Below, in pieces: positions 25,314-36,484 of a stretch of DNA of 64,000 nt. This DNA is from Anaerolineaceae bacterium (GTDB lineage Bacteria > Chloroflexota > Anaerolineae > Aggregatilineales > Phototrophicaceae): positions 992,001 to 1,056,000 of the forward strand of contig NZXX01000001.1 of the NCBI GenBank assembly GCA_002702065.1, given 5' to 3'. The position numbers and the translations under genes are program-made. The notes beneath the pieces were generated by a model. That model saw only the letters and a program-made list of their open reading frames with translations, made no database searches and had not been told where the DNA came from. Position 1 is the stretch's first letter; each line of letters opens with the position of its first letter.

Positions 25314-26204
25314 GTGACGACACCGCTTGTGATCCGGCCCATCTTTGCCCTGGGTGATATGTATGCGGCAGTAGATTTGCAGAAGACCTACTGGGGGAAT
25401 GATCTGGAGTCGGTGATTCCGGCTCATATGCTGTTTTCGCTGGCCACGCACGGCGGCCATGTGCTGGTGGCATTTGACGGGGATCGTATGGCCGGGGTGC
25501 TGGTCGGTTTTCTGGGCGTCGATGAAGACTATCAGGGCCGCGCGGTTGACCAGCTGCAGGTGGTCTCCAAACGTATGGTCGTCCTGCCGGAATATCGTAA
25601 CCAGGGGCTGGCCTACCGCCTGAAGATGGCCCAGCGTGATCTGGCGCTGGAGCAGGGCATCCGGCTGGTGACATGGACCTTTGACCCGCTGCTGGCCCCC
25701 AATGCCCATCTCAATATTCGCAAGCTCGGTGCCATCTGCCGCAAGTTCCGCGAGAATTATTATGGAACCGAGGGTGGCGGCGGTTTATCGGTGCTGGGGG
25801 CGTCTGACCGGCTGTTCGTGGAGTGGTGGGTCTCGCACCCGCGTGTCGAGGCGCGCGCCAGTGACCAGCATATCGACCAAAGTTTTCAGGACTATCGCAA
25901 TCAGGATGTGATCATTGTGAATCCGGCCACGTTTGCCAATGGAATGCTGTACCCGGCGGAACGCTCGCAGGATACCATCGGCGCAATGGCATTTCTGGAA
26001 ATTCCGATGGACTATCCGGCGATTGTCCGGGCTGATGAAAGGCTGGGGCACGCCTGGCGCTTGCATATCCGCGAACAGATCAATCTGCTGACGCGGGCCG
26101 GTTATATGATTGTGGATTTTGTGCGCGCGAGTCACGAAGGGCGTGATCGGGTGTTTTATGTATTTAGTCGCAATGATGCACACTTTGACTTTAGCGAAAA
26201 TTAG
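25314..26204 (+). CDS. GNAT acyltransferase, candidate amino-acid N-succinyltransferase
   Basis: A 296-residue GNAT protein: VVLPEYRNQGLAYRLKMAQRD is the acyl-CoA-binding motif A, followed by LVTWTFDPLLAPNAHLNIRKLGAICR, a pattern typical of the GNAT subgroup encoded beside MenC-type N-acylamino acid racemases. The next gene, eight bases away, is such an enolase. In Geobacillus a pair like this plus a desuccinylase converts D- to L-amino acids through N-succinyl intermediates. The GTG start three bases after the epimerase stop suggests coupling. The acyl group and amino acid are not determined. Confidence 0.72.
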   Translation: MTTPLVIRPIFALGDMYAAVDLQKTYWGNDLESVIPAHMLFSLATHGGHVLVAFDGDRMAGVLVGFLGVDEDYQGRAVDQLQVVSKRMVVLPEYRNQGLAYRLKMAQRDLALEQGIRLVTWTFDPLLAPNAHLNIRKLGAICRKFRENYYGTEGGGGLSVLGASDRLFVEWWVSHPRVEARASDQHIDQSFQDYRNQDVIIVNPATFANGMLYPAERSQDTIGAMAFLEIPMDYPAIVRADERLGHAWRLHIREQINLLTRAGYMIVDFVRASHEGRDRVFYVFSRNDAHFDFSEN

Positions 26205-26212
26205 GGGAAATC

Positions 26213-27394
26213 ATGAAGCCGATTACCATCAAGCATGTGAACCTGATTTCAGTGGCGCTGCCGCTGGTCGAGCGGTTGGGGACCAGTTTCGGTAAAGAGC
26301 CATTCAAAACGGCGGTTCTGGTCGAACTGGAAACCGAAACGGGCGTCATTGGCTGGGGCGAAGCCGCGCCGCACACGCAGCCCGGCTACAGCTACGAGAC
26401 GATGGGCACTGTGCTGCATGTGCTGAATGAATTTCTGATTCCGTGTGTGATTGGTAAAACCATCAACAGCCCGACGGAAATTCCGCCGCTGCTCAAAGGG
26501 GTGCGCGGGCATCCTCTGTCGAAGTTTGCGGTCGAAGCCGCCGTATGGGATGCGGTTGCCAAGACAAATGAGATGTCGCTGGCGGATTTGTTCGCGGCGC
26601 ACCTGCCAGAAGGTCATGCCCCGCGTGGGTATGCGACTGTCGGTGTGAGTATTGGCATTCAACCGACGGTTGAGGAAACGCTGCAAATTATCACCAAGCG
26701 GCTGAACGAAGGTTATGGACGCATCAAGCTGAAGATTAAACCGGGGTGGGACGTGGAACTGGCACGTGGGGTGCGCGCGGTCTACCCGGATATTACCATG
26801 ATGCTGGATGCCAACAGCGCCTATACGCTGGCGGATGTCGATTTGCTGAAGCAGCTGGACGACTTTGATCTGTTGATGATCGAACAACCGCTGGGCTACA
26901 ACGACATCTACGAACACAGCAAGTTGCAGCCGCAGTTAACCACGCCAATCTGCCTTGACGAGAGCATCCACAGCGCCAACGATCTGCGCCTGGCACTGGA
27001 ACTGGGGGCGTGCAAAATCCTCAACCTGAAGCCGGCACGCGTGGGTGGTTATACGGAAAGCCTGGAAATTTACAAGCTGTGCGTGCAGCATGATTTGCCG
27101 CTATGGATTGGCGGCCTGCTGGAAACCGGGGTAGGGCGCTCGGCCAATCTGGCGTTTGCATCGCTGCCGGGGGTGAACCTGCCCAGCGATATTTCAGCGA
27201 CCTCACGCTATTACGACCCGGACCTGACGGAACCGTCATTTGTGCTGGCTGGCAGCAGCACCATCACGGTCCCGACTGAACCCGGTATTGGCGTCGAAGT
27301 GCGGCGCGACCGCATCGAGACTGCCGTCCAGTACTGGCACGACCAGTATCCCTACACCTATCCGCCGGTTGGCGATGTTTCACTGGCGCAATAA
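26213..27394 (+). CDS. o-Succinylbenzoate synthase / N-succinylamino acid racemase
   Basis: An enolase-superfamily barrel of 393 residues. Catalytic and metal-binding residues are visible: the Lys-x-Lys pair in IKLKIKPGWD, Asp in MLDANSAY, Glu in LLMIEQPL, Asp in CLDESI and the second lysine in LNLKPARVGG. This is the MenC type 2/NAAAR group, in which OSBS and racemase activity can coexist. The GNAT neighbour favours the succinylamino acid racemase role, whereas no other men gene is in the window. The typical length is about 370 residues, so it is slightly long at the C-terminus. GGGGAAATC serves as ribosome site. Confidence 0.82.
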   Translation: MKPITIKHVNLISVALPLVERLGTSFGKEPFKTAVLVELETETGVIGWGEAAPHTQPGYSYETMGTVLHVLNEFLIPCVIGKTINSPTEIPPLLKGVRGHPLSKFAVEAAVWDAVAKTNEMSLADLFAAHLPEGHAPRGYATVGVSIGIQPTVEETLQIITKRLNEGYGRIKLKIKPGWDVELARGVRAVYPDITMMLDANSAYTLADVDLLKQLDDFDLLMIEQPLGYNDIYEHSKLQPQLTTPICLDESIHSANDLRLALELGACKILNLKPARVGGYTESLEIYKLCVQHDLPLWIGGLLETGVGRSANLAFASLPGVNLPSDISATSRYYDPDLTEPSFVLAGSSTITVPTEPGIGVEVRRDRIETAVQYWHDQYPYTYPPVGDVSLAQ

Positions 27395-27406
27395 AGAGGA
27401 GACGTT

Positions 27407-28309
27407 ATGTTGAATATTGACCTGACAGGCAAACGGGCACTGGTTGCCGGTGTGGCGGATGATGCGGGCTATGGCTTTGCGATTGCAAAGGCGCTGGCGG
27501 AAGCGGGTGCGTCGGTGGTGGTGGGCACGTGGCCGCCTGCGCTGAACATCTTCCTCAAGCTGCTGGAACGCGGCAAACTTGATGAGTCGCGTCAGTTGTC
27601 CGGTGGGCGCGTGCTGGAGTTTGAAGGTATTTACCCACTGGATGCCGTTTACGACACGCTGGAGGCTGCGCCCGAAGATGTGCGCACCAACAAACGTTAC
27701 GTCGAAACCGGTGATTTTTCGATCGGCGGGCTGGTCAACCGGCTCGTCGAGGACTATGGCGAACAACCGCTGGACATTGTAGTGCATTCGCTGGCCAATG
27801 GGCCGGAAGTACAGAAGCCGCTGATTGAATCCAGCCGGGCCGGGTATCTGGCGGCGGTGAGCGCCAGTGCCTATTCGCTGGTGTCGATGGTACAGCGGAT
27901 GTCCCCGTTGATGCGCCCCGGCGGGTCGTTCCTGTCGCTGACCTATATGGCTAGCGAACGGGTTGTGCCCGGTTATGGCGGCGGTATGTCGTCGGCAAAA
28001 GCGGCGCTCGAAAGTGACACGCGGACCCTCGCCTACGAAGCCGGGCGTCGTTACGGCGTGCGCGTGAACTGCATTTCGGCAGGACCGCTGGCCTCGCGGG
28101 CGGCACGCGCCATTGGCGAGATTGACCAGATGGTGAAGTACGTGGCGGAGAATGCACCGCTGACGGACCCGCTGACCGCGAAAGAAGTCGGCAATGCGGC
28201 GGCCTTCCTGCTCAGCCCGTTGTCGAGCGGCATTACCGGGACCGTGCTGTACGTCGACAAGGGTTACCACGCGATGGGTATGGCCGTTGCATCCGAGCAG
28301 GGTTTCTAA
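27407..28309 (+). CDS. fabI: Enoyl-ACP reductase, plant/chlamydial-type
   Basis: FabI reduces enoyl-ACP with NAD(P)H in the last step of each elongation cycle. The N-terminus [23 protein letters not shown], the insert around residues 45-100 ([29 protein letters not shown]), [13 protein letters not shown] and [18 protein letters not shown] match plant, apicomplexan and chlamydial reductases more closely than E. coli FabI, which is about 40 residues shorter. The tyrosine and lysine of the active site are in [20 protein letters not shown] precedes the ATG. It stands far from fabF-fabH but in the same window. Confidence 0.9.
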   Translation: MLNIDLTGKRALVAGVADDAGYGFAIAKALAEAGASVVVGTWPPALNIFLKLLERGKLDESRQLSGGRVLEFEGIYPLDAVYDTLEAAPEDVRTNKRYVETGDFSIGGLVNRLVEDYGEQPLDIVVHSLANGPEVQKPLIESSRAGYLAAVSASAYSLVSMVQRMSPLMRPGGSFLSLTYMASERVVPGYGGGMSSAKAALESDTRTLAYEAGRRYGVRVNCISAGPLASRAARAIGEIDQMVKYVAENAPLTDPLTAKEVGNAAAFLLSPLSSGITGTVLYVDKGYHAMGMAVASEQGF

Positions 28310-29259
28310 TGATGAAAATACTGGTGACGGGTGCCGCCGGGTTTATCGGTTCACATCTGGCGGAAACTCTCGCGCAGGCAGGTCATGACATAACCGGCAT
28401 TGACAGCTTTACCGACTACTATGATGTGGCACAAAAGCGTCATAATGCTGAATCGGTGATGGCGGCTGGCTGTCACCTCATCGAAGCGGATCTGGTCACG
28501 GACAATCTGGCTGAAGCGGTCGATGGTGTCGACGTCGTTTACCATACCGCTGCCCAACCGGGCATTTCCGACAAGGTGCCGTTTTCGACGTATATTCGCA
28601 ACAACATCGAAGCTACCCATCGTTTGCTGGAATCGCTGAAAAAGTCGCCTTCCCTGCGCTTGTTTGTGAATGTATCCACGTCCTCTGTTTACGGGTACAA
28701 GGCGACCGAACCCGAAACCAGCGCACCTGAGCCCGTGTCCTATTATGGTGTGACCAAGCTGGCTGCCGAGCAACTGGCGCTCGCGTATCACCGGGAGAAA
28801 GGCTTTCCGGCGTGTTCGCTGCGGTTGTTTTCGGTTTACGGTGAGCGCGAACGACCTGACAAGCTCTATCCCAAACTGATCCGCAGTATTTTGCGCGGTG
28901 AGTCGCTGCCGGTTTTCGAGGGAAGCCTCCGTCATTCACGCTCCTTTACCTACGTTGGTGATGTGATTCGGGCCATGAACAAGGTGCTGGATCAGCCGGA
29001 TATTTGTATTGGCGAGATTTTCAACATTGGCTCTGACATTGAAATAACGACGGGCGCGACCATCGAAATCGTCGAAGCGATCATGGGCCAGAAAGCAAGT
29101 TTTAATATGCTGCCGCCACGCCTGGGCGATCAAACGCAGACACGTGCGAACATCGGCAAAGCCCGGCAGGTCCTGAAGTTCGAACCGGAAACGACATTTG
29201 AAGATGGCATCAGAAATGAAATTGAGTGGCTGACGGCGCTGGAACAGATCCGGGCATAG
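28309..29259 (+). CDS. NAD-dependent sugar-nucleotide epimerase/dehydratase
   Basis: A 316-residue extended SDR: KILVTGAAGFIGSHLAETLAQAGH, GIDSFTDYYD, YHTAAQPGISD, VNVSTSSVYG, then YYGVTKLAAEQL with the catalytic Tyr-x3-Lys, and RLFSVYGERERPDKL. The pattern is that of UDP-glucose 4-epimerases and UDP-glucuronate epimerases, the DSFTDYYD block favouring the latter. The ATG overlaps the fabI stop by one base. It probably supplies a nucleotide sugar for cell-surface polysaccharide. The exact substrate is not visible. Confidence 0.86.
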   Translation: MMKILVTGAAGFIGSHLAETLAQAGHDITGIDSFTDYYDVAQKRHNAESVMAAGCHLIEADLVTDNLAEAVDGVDVVYHTAAQPGISDKVPFSTYIRNNIEATHRLLESLKKSPSLRLFVNVSTSSVYGYKATEPETSAPEPVSYYGVTKLAAEQLALAYHREKGFPACSLRLFSVYGERERPDKLYPKLIRSILRGESLPVFEGSLRHSRSFTYVGDVIRAMNKVLDQPDICIGEIFNIGSDIEITTGATIEIVEAIMGQKASFNMLPPRLGDQTQTRANIGKARQVLKFEPETTFEDGIRNEIEWLTALEQIRA

Positions 29260-29280
29260 GCCAACGGTCATACAGGGGGA

Positions 29281-30141
29281 ATGAAGGTGACTTTCGAAAA
29301 TAAAATAATTTCTTTTATTGGTGGCGGGGTGATGGGCGAGGCCATGATGAAAGGGCTGATCGACAAGCAGGTGGTTCAGCCCGACCAGCTCATCGTAGCC
29401 GACCCACGCACCAAGCGAGGGCAGGAGCTGGCCGCAAAGTATGGCGTTCATTACACGGCCAACAATATCGAAGCGGCGGAAAAAGCACACATTCTGGTAT
29501 TTTCGATCAAACCGCAGGCACTGGGGGAAGTGCTGCCGGAAGCGCGGCGCGGTGCGCATAACTGTGAGTTGATCCTGAGCATCATGGCTGGTGTGCGCAT
29601 CGAGACCGTAGCCAACGGTGTGGCGAATGCCAGCGTGGTGCGGGCGATGCCCAATACGCCCGCGCAGATCGGGCAGGGGATCACCGTCTGGACGGCCACC
29701 AAAGAGGTTATGGAACCACAGCTGGCCCAGGCGCGCACGCTGCTGGGTACGTTTGGCGACGAGATCTATGTCGATGCGGAGAATTACCTCGACATGGCGA
29801 CCGCGCTCAGTGGCAGCGGCCCGGCGTACATCTTTATGTTCATGGAAGCGTTGATTGATGCTGGGGTACACATGGGCTTTTCGCGCCGGGACGCGCAACA
29901 ACTGGTGCTGCAAACCATCAAGGGGTCGGTGGCCTATGCGGAACAATCCGGCCTGCACCCGGCGGAACTGCGCAATCAGGTGACCAGCCCGGGCGGCACC
30001 ACTGCCGAAGCCCTGTACCATCTGGAAAAAGGCGGTTTTCGCACGGTCATATCGCGGGCAGTCTGGTCGGCTTTTCAGCGCTCGGTTGCGCTGGGTGGGG
30101 GCAAGCCCGTGCGCGATCTGAACGGCGACCATTCGTCTTAA
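29281..30141 (+). CDS. proC: Pyrroline-5-carboxylate reductase
   Basis: ProC makes proline from pyrroline-5-carboxylate with NAD(P)H. The 286 residues show ISFIGGGVMGEAMMKGL, ADPRTKRGQELAAKYG, ILVFSIKPQALGEVLP, VVRAMPNTPAQIGQGIT, and ALSGSGPAYIFMFMEALIDAGVHMGFSRRDA with VTSPGGTTAEALYHLEK, all diagnostic. CAGGGGGA is the ribosome site. It ends the operon that began at 24363. A 166-base gap follows before atpA. Confidence 0.95.
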   Translation: MKVTFENKIISFIGGGVMGEAMMKGLIDKQVVQPDQLIVADPRTKRGQELAAKYGVHYTANNIEAAEKAHILVFSIKPQALGEVLPEARRGAHNCELILSIMAGVRIETVANGVANASVVRAMPNTPAQIGQGITVWTATKEVMEPQLAQARTLLGTFGDEIYVDAENYLDMATALSGSGPAYIFMFMEALIDAGVHMGFSRRDAQQLVLQTIKGSVAYAEQSGLHPAELRNQVTSPGGTTAEALYHLEKGGFRTVISRAVWSAFQRSVALGGGKPVRDLNGDHSS

Positions 30142-30307
30142 GTGAAATCGTACAAACAAACGTAGATCGCATTTGTGAAATTGTGGACATATGCGGTGCA
30201 ATACGATACAATGCAATCGCGCATTATTAACATAAGTTAAATACGGCAATCTCACTCGCAAGGGTGACAGAAGACAGTCTGACAGACGACGAGAAGGAGA
30301 CCTGTAA

Positions 30308-31816
30308 ATGGCGGAAATCTCCAAGGACATTTTTGACTCATTACTTGAGCAAGTCCAGGGATACAAGCGAGAGTATGCAGCCGTTGAAGTAGGGTATGTG
30401 GACGAGGTTGGCGATGGTATCGCTCGTGTAACAGGCCTCGATGACATCCGCTTCAGCGAGCTGGTTGAATTCAGCACCGGCGCTGCCGGCATCGTGTTCA
30501 ACCTCGAAACAGACAGCGTTGGTGTCATCATCATGGGTGAATATGATGATATTAACCAGGGTGACGAGGTTCGCGGCACAGGCCGTATCGCTTCCGTGCC
30601 TGTTGGTCCGGCAATGGTGGGGCGTGTCGTGGATGCGCTGGGGAACCCGGTTGACGGCAAAGGCCCCATTCAGGAAACCGAATATTACGGCATCGAGCGG
30701 ATTGCACCGGGTGTGATGGACCGCCGCAATGTGGACAGCCCGATGCAGACCGGTATTATCGCCATCGACTCGATGATCCCGATTGGTCGTGGTCAGCGTG
30801 AGTTGATCATTGGCGACCGTCAGATCGGCAAGACGGCCATTGCGATTGATACGATCATCAATCAAAAAGGCCAGAACATGAAGTGCATCTACGTCGCCAT
30901 CGGCAAGCGTAAAGGTGAAATTGCGCGTCTGGTGTCGATCCTCGAAGATGCAGGCGCGATGGATTACACCACCATCGTCATTGCTTCGGCCTCTGACCCG
31001 GCAGCGATGCAGTACATTGCGCCATACTCCGGTTGTGCCATTGGCGAATGGTTTATGGAAAATGGTCAGCACGCGCTGGTCGTTTATGATGATCTGTCCA
31101 AGCACGCCTGGGCTTACCGCCAGGTTTCGCTGCTGATGCGTCGTCCGCCTGGACGTGAAGCCTACCCCGGTGATGTTTTCTACCTCCACAGCCGCCTGCT
31201 GGAACGCGCTGCGCAGTTGAGTGATGAGCGCGGCGGGGGCAGTCTGACGGCACTACCGTTTATCGAAACACTGCTGGGCGATGTGTCCGCATTTGTGCCG
31301 ACGAACGTGATCTCGATTACGGACGGCCAGATTTACCTGGTGGCAGACCTGTTCTATGCCGGTCAGCGTCCGGCGCTGGACGTTGGTATCAGCGTGAGCC
31401 GCGTGGGTGGTGACGCCCAAACGACTGCTATGAAACGTGTTGCCGGTCGTATGAAGCTTGATCTTGCGCAGTTCCGTTCGCTGGCTGCGTTTGCCCAGTT
31501 TGGTTCTGACCTGGACAAGTCTACCCAGCAGCAGCTGGATCGTGGTCTGCGCCTGACAGAACTGCTGAAGCAGCCGCAGTATCAGCCGATGTCAGTAACC
31601 GATCAGGTCGCTGTCATTTATGCCGGGACGAACGGGATGCTGGATAGCGTACCGGTTGACCGTGTGGGGCAGTGGAGAGAAGATTTCCTGCGCGCCTATC
31701 ACACGCAGTATGCCGAGATTGCCGACCAGATTCAGGATAACCCGAACACCTGGAATGATGATATTGCAGGTCAACTGCGCCAGGCGATCGAAACTTTCAC
31801 GGCGAATTGGCACTGA
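30308..31816 (+). CDS. atpA: F1 ATP synthase alpha subunit
   Basis: The non-catalytic nucleotide-binding subunit of F1. At 502 residues it is standard length. Motifs: P-loop [18 protein letters not shown] (usual Thr in QTGKT is Ile here), [21 protein letters not shown], and [20 protein letters not shown]. The last third includes [19 protein letters not shown]. It starts after AAGGAGACC. Remarkably, no atpB, E, F or H precedes it; the upstream gene is proC, so the F0 and delta genes must lie elsewhere. It is the first gene of an atpA-G-D-C unit. Confidence 0.97.
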   Translation: MAEISKDIFDSLLEQVQGYKREYAAVEVGYVDEVGDGIARVTGLDDIRFSELVEFSTGAAGIVFNLETDSVGVIIMGEYDDINQGDEVRGTGRIASVPVGPAMVGRVVDALGNPVDGKGPIQETEYYGIERIAPGVMDRRNVDSPMQTGIIAIDSMIPIGRGQRELIIGDRQIGKTAIAIDTIINQKGQNMKCIYVAIGKRKGEIARLVSILEDAGAMDYTTIVIASASDPAAMQYIAPYSGCAIGEWFMENGQHALVVYDDLSKHAWAYRQVSLLMRRPPGREAYPGDVFYLHSRLLERAAQLSDERGGGSLTALPFIETLLGDVSAFVPTNVISITDGQIYLVADLFYAGQRPALDVGISVSRVGGDAQTTAMKRVAGRMKLDLAQFRSLAAFAQFGSDLDKSTQQQLDRGLRLTELLKQPQYQPMSVTDQVAVIYAGTNGMLDSVPVDRVGQWREDFLRAYHTQYAEIADQIQDNPNTWNDDIAGQLRQAIETFTANWH

Positions 31817-31846
31817 GCGTCAGCCTAGTAGAAAGGAGGCGCTTCG

Positions 31847-32800
31847 GTGGCTAGCGCAAGAGAGATTCAGAAACGTATACGCAGCGTTAAGAACATCGCG
31901 CAGATTACCCGTGCACTGGAGGCGGTGTCTGCTTCTCGTGTGCGGCGCGCGCAGGCAAGGGTACTGGCGAGCCGCGCCTTTGCCGAAAAAGCGTGGGAAA
32001 TTCTGCTGAATGTGCAGTCCGCCGGGACAACCGGCGTGGCGCTGCATCCGCTGCTCGAAGAACGGACCGAGATCAACAACATCATGATTGTGTTGATTAC
32101 GTCGGATCGCGGTCTGAAAGGCGCGTTCAACACCAATATTATCCGTGTGGCAAATCGTTTTGCAGAGCGGATGGGCAAGCCGGTTCAGTACATTACCATT
32201 GGCCGCAAAGGGCGTGATTCGCTGGTGCGGGCCGGGAAGAATGTGGTGGCTTCGTTTACGGATATGCCCTCCGACCCGTCGATCAGCGACATCTCGGCGG
32301 CGAACCGGTTGGCAATTGATGCCTTCCTGAGTGGTGAAGTCGATGATGTTTTTATCGCATATACCGACTTTATCAATACGTTGACCCAGCATCCGGTTGT
32401 ACTCGGTTGGCTACCGCTGATTCCGCATACCATTGAGGATCAGGTCGCGTCGGAATTTGTCAAGGATGTCCCATCCGTGACCAATACGGTAGCGGTTTAC
32501 GACTACGAGCCGAGCCCGGAAGCGATCTTGCAGGAAATCGTACCGCGTTTTACAGAGCTCCAGCTTTATCAGGCCCTGCTGGAAAGTCAGGCCAGCGAGT
32601 ATTCGGCCCAGATGGTCGCTATGCGCAATGCCTCGGAAAACGCCGGTGCGTTGGTGGGCGACCTGACACTGGAATATAACAAAGCGCGCCAGGCGGCCAT
32701 TACAGCCGAAATCCTGGATATCGTCGGTGGTACCGAAGCGCTTCAGTCGTCAGTTGAAAAAGCAGCAAACGCGATTGAGCAGGCGATGCTTGCCCGCTAA
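31847..32800 (+). CDS. atpG: F1 ATP synthase gamma subunit
   Basis: The central shaft of F1, a coiled-coil of N- and C-terminal helices. SAREIQKRIRSVKNIAQITRALEAVSASRVRRAQ opens it, LITSDRGLKGAFNTNIIR matches the family's DRGLxG block (Leu-Lys where Cys is common), and the end is TAEILDIVGGTEALQSS. At 317 residues it is about 25-30 longer than the typical 286, mainly in the middle domain. GTG 31847 has a perfect AAAGGAGG about eight bases upstream. Confidence 0.94.
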   Translation: MASAREIQKRIRSVKNIAQITRALEAVSASRVRRAQARVLASRAFAEKAWEILLNVQSAGTTGVALHPLLEERTEINNIMIVLITSDRGLKGAFNTNIIRVANRFAERMGKPVQYITIGRKGRDSLVRAGKNVVASFTDMPSDPSISDISAANRLAIDAFLSGEVDDVFIAYTDFINTLTQHPVVLGWLPLIPHTIEDQVASEFVKDVPSVTNTVAVYDYEPSPEAILQEIVPRFTELQLYQALLESQASEYSAQMVAMRNASENAGALVGDLTLEYNKARQAAITAEILDIVGGTEALQSSVEKAANAIEQAMLAR

Positions 32801-32807
32801 AATTTGA

Positions 32808-34223
<1,416 letters not shown>

Positions 34224-34235
34224 AGGGGATGGCTG

Positions 34236-34679
34236 ATGCCAATCCATGTTGAACTGGTAACCCAGGAACGTAAGGTTTTCGAAGAGCCTGAAGCGGATAT
34301 GATAATTATCCCCGCTGTCGAAGGCGAGATGGGTGTATTGCCGCATCATGCGCCTGTGCTGACCACGATGGGCTTTGGTGAACTGGTGGTGCGCAAGGGA
34401 CAGCGCGAGGAACGCTTCGCCATTTATGGTGGTGTGGTCGATGTGCGGCCCGATAAAGTGGTCGTGCTGGCGGACCTGGCCGAGTCCTCGTTTGCGCTGG
34501 ACCTCGAACGTATCGAGACTGCGCGCCAGACGGCCCGTCGTATGCTTGAAGAAGGCGTGCCCGAAACGGAAAACCGTGAAGCTGCACTTGCCCTGCGGCG
34601 GGCAGAACTGGGCCTGCGCATTCATCGTAAGCTGAGTGGCCGGGGCCAGGTGCTGCGTATCATCGACGAAGATGAATGA
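34236..34679 (+). CDS. atpC: F1 ATP synthase epsilon subunit
   Basis: The regulatory subunit of F1: an N-terminal beta-sandwich (PIHVELVTQERKVFEE, MIIIPAVEGEMGVLPHHAPVLTTMGFGEL) and a C-terminal helical hairpin rich in Arg/Glu (ETARQTARRMLEEG). 147 residues, slightly above the usual 135. It is the last gene of the F1 operon, followed by a terminator within 50 bases. The helical end may inhibit ATP hydrolysis as in other bacteria. Confidence 0.92.
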   Translation: MPIHVELVTQERKVFEEPEADMIIIPAVEGEMGVLPHHAPVLTTMGFGELVVRKGQREERFAIYGGVVDVRPDKVVVLADLAESSFALDLERIETARQTARRMLEEGVPETENREAALALRRAELGLRIHRKLSGRGQVLRIIDEDE

Positions 34680-34719
34680 CGCTCGCTGACAGCCAGCATT
34701 TGATCTGATCTGCTATGCG

Positions 34720-34754
34720 ACGCCCGGTCAGTGGTAAGGCCGGGCGTTGCTTTT
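34720..34754 (+). terminator. Intrinsic terminator of atpAGDC operon
   Basis: A 10-bp stem starting ACGCCCGGTC (34720-34729) paired with GGCCGGGCGT (34738-34747), one G-T pair, loop AGTGGTAA, is followed by TGCTTTT. It lies 40 bases after atpC. Confidence 0.8.
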
Positions 34755-34808
34755 GCTGTATATTTGCAGCTAAAATGTGGCAGGTTATCAAAAGGATGGG
34801 CCTACAAT

Positions 34809-35819
34809 ATGGGGCTGCTAGACAAAAAGCTGGGGCTGGACCTCGGCACGGTGAACGTCCTCATCTACGAAAACGAACAGATCGTCCTTCAGGAGCCATC
34901 ACTGGTTGCTTTGACGGTCGAAGATGAACGGATTGTGGAAATCGGGCAGCCTGCCCGCGAAATGCTGGGTCGGGTTGATGAAGAAGATATTCAGGTAGTG
35001 CGTCCCCTGCGCGATGGCGTCATCGCGGACTATGAAGTTACCGAGGCGATGCTGCGCCATTTCTTCAACAAGGTTGCCGGGCGTATTCGCCTGTTCAAGC
35101 CCACCGTCATGGTTTCGGTGCCGTTCGGTGTCACGAGCGTGGAAAAGCGGGCGGTACACGAAGCCTGTATCGCTGCTGGTGCGCGCGAAGCATTTCTGAT
35201 CTGGGAACCGCTGGCTGCGGCCATTGGCGCCGGGCTGCCGGTGGGGACCCCTGCTGGCGATATGGTGGTCAACGTCGGGGGTGGCATCACCGAAGCTGCC
35301 GTGATTACGATGAACAATATTGTCCGCGCCGAAAGCGGTCGTGTGGGCGGCCTGCGCCACGACGAGGCCATTATCAGTTACATCCGTCGCAAATATAATC
35401 TGAGTATCGGCCAGCCAACCGCAGAGGCCGTCAAGATTCAGATTGGCGCTGCGGTGGCACCTGCCGAAGAAATGACGATGGAAATTCAGGGCCGCGATAA
35501 TGTCAGTGGGTTGCCGCGCACTGTGACCGTGAGTACGGGTGAGGTGGTAGAAGCGCTGACGGAACCGCTGGCCATGATCGCCGGGGTGGTGAAGTCCGTG
35601 CTGGGCACGACACCGCCGGAACTGGCATCAGATATTATTGACCGGGGTATCGTGCTGACAGGCGGTGGCGCGCTGCTGCGCGGAATCGATCAATATCTCA
35701 CGCGTGAAACAGGTGTTCCAGTCTATCGAGCAGATAATGCGATGATCGCCGTTGCGACAGGGGCCGGGCGCGCGCTTGAAGATCCGGCTATTTTGCGGCG
35801 CATTGCTCAGGCGGTCTGA
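34809..35819 (+). CDS. mreB: Rod-shape determining protein, MreB/Mbl family
   Basis: A bacterial actin that polymerises under the membrane and organises wall synthesis. Seen are LGLDLGTVNVLIYENEQIVLQEPSLVAL (phosphate 1), VVNVGGGITEAAVI (phosphate 2), and GIVLTGGGALLRGIDQYL (adenosine). The 336-residue length is normal. ATG 34809 gives the family-like start MGLLDKKLGLDLGT with AAAGGA upstream; a longer in-frame start at 34731 overlaps the atp terminator and is rejected. mreC and mreD are not present next to it. Confidence 0.92.
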   Translation: MGLLDKKLGLDLGTVNVLIYENEQIVLQEPSLVALTVEDERIVEIGQPAREMLGRVDEEDIQVVRPLRDGVIADYEVTEAMLRHFFNKVAGRIRLFKPTVMVSVPFGVTSVEKRAVHEACIAAGAREAFLIWEPLAAAIGAGLPVGTPAGDMVVNVGGGITEAAVITMNNIVRAESGRVGGLRHDEAIISYIRRKYNLSIGQPTAEAVKIQIGAAVAPAEEMTMEIQGRDNVSGLPRTVTVSTGEVVEALTEPLAMIAGVVKSVLGTTPPELASDIIDRGIVLTGGGALLRGIDQYLTRETGVPVYRADNAMIAVATGAGRALEDPAILRRIAQAV

Positions 35820-35824
35820 TCAAT

Positions 35825-36457
35825 TTAGTCGAGGTAGTAGGTCATGCGCTGCAGGTGAACCACTGGATCAATGTATTGGACGTAAACACCCTGGGGGACA
35901 TTCAGGCTGATAGGGGCATAATTCAACATGGCCCGTACGCCTGCCTTGATCAACTGATCGGCGACTTCCTGAGCATTTTGGGCGGGTACCGCGATCATGG
36001 CGACTTTGATGTCATACTCGGCAATGACCTTTTCCAGGTCCGCAAACGGCTGCACGACATGTTTGCCCACATGATGGCCGATCTTCTGCGGGTCACTGTC
36101 CAATACACAGCAGATGCGAAACCCTCGATCCGAAAACCCTCGGTAGTTGGCGACGGCATGTCCCAGGTCACCTGCGCCGATGAGTGCGACTTCCCACTCG
36201 CGGTCGATTTTAAGCACTTGCTTGAGCTGGTCGATCAAGTACCCGATCTGGTAGCCGGTGCCCTGTTTGCCAAAACCGCCAAAATGCGACAGGTCCTTGC
36301 GGATTTGAGCCGAACTGATCCCTAGGCGCTGACCCAGCTCGTGTGATGAGGTCACTTCGCGACCTTCTTGTGCTAGTCGCGTGAGGGCACGCAGATAAAT
36401 AGGCAGACGACCAATGACAATATCAGGGATGTTCGACGAGATGATGTTGGACGGCAT
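35825..36457 (-). CDS. rex: Redox-sensing transcriptional repressor Rex
   Basis: Rex senses the NADH/NAD+ ratio and represses respiratory and fermentative genes when NADH is low. The 210 residues have a winged helix (LPIYLRALTRLAQEGREVTSSHELGQRLGISSAQIRKDLSHFG) and a Rossmann NAD domain (VALIGAGDLGHAVANYRGF). The ATG is preceded by AAGGAGT. It is convergent with mreB and divergent from the exporter operon. A 46-base inverted repeat stands 28 bases upstream of its start codon. Confidence 0.93.
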   Translation of the reverse strand: MPSNIISSNIPDIVIGRLPIYLRALTRLAQEGREVTSSHELGQRLGISSAQIRKDLSHFGGFGKQGTGYQIGYLIDQLKQVLKIDREWEVALIGAGDLGHAVANYRGFSDRGFRICCVLDSDPQKIGHHVGKHVVQPFADLEKVIAEYDIKVAMIAVPAQNAQEVADQLIKAGVRAMLNYAPISLNVPQGVYVQYIDPVVHLQRMTYYLD

Positions 36458-36484
36458 GATACCTGAGACTCCTTGAGCAAAGCC

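Noticed and set aside
30172..30190. Rex half-site-like TTGTGAAATTGTGG before atpA
   Set aside because: Only the left half of TTGTGAA-N4-TTCACAA matches; the right half is absent, so regulation by Rex cannot be claimed.
30181..30212. Possible atpA promoter TTGTGG with TACAAT
   Set aside because: The spacing is 20 bases and both hexamers are weak.
28936..30669. 577-codon minus-strand open frame across an epimerase, proC and the atpA start
   Set aside because: It is antisense to three well-recognised genes, has no family likeness, and long antisense frames are common in GC-rich coding sequence.
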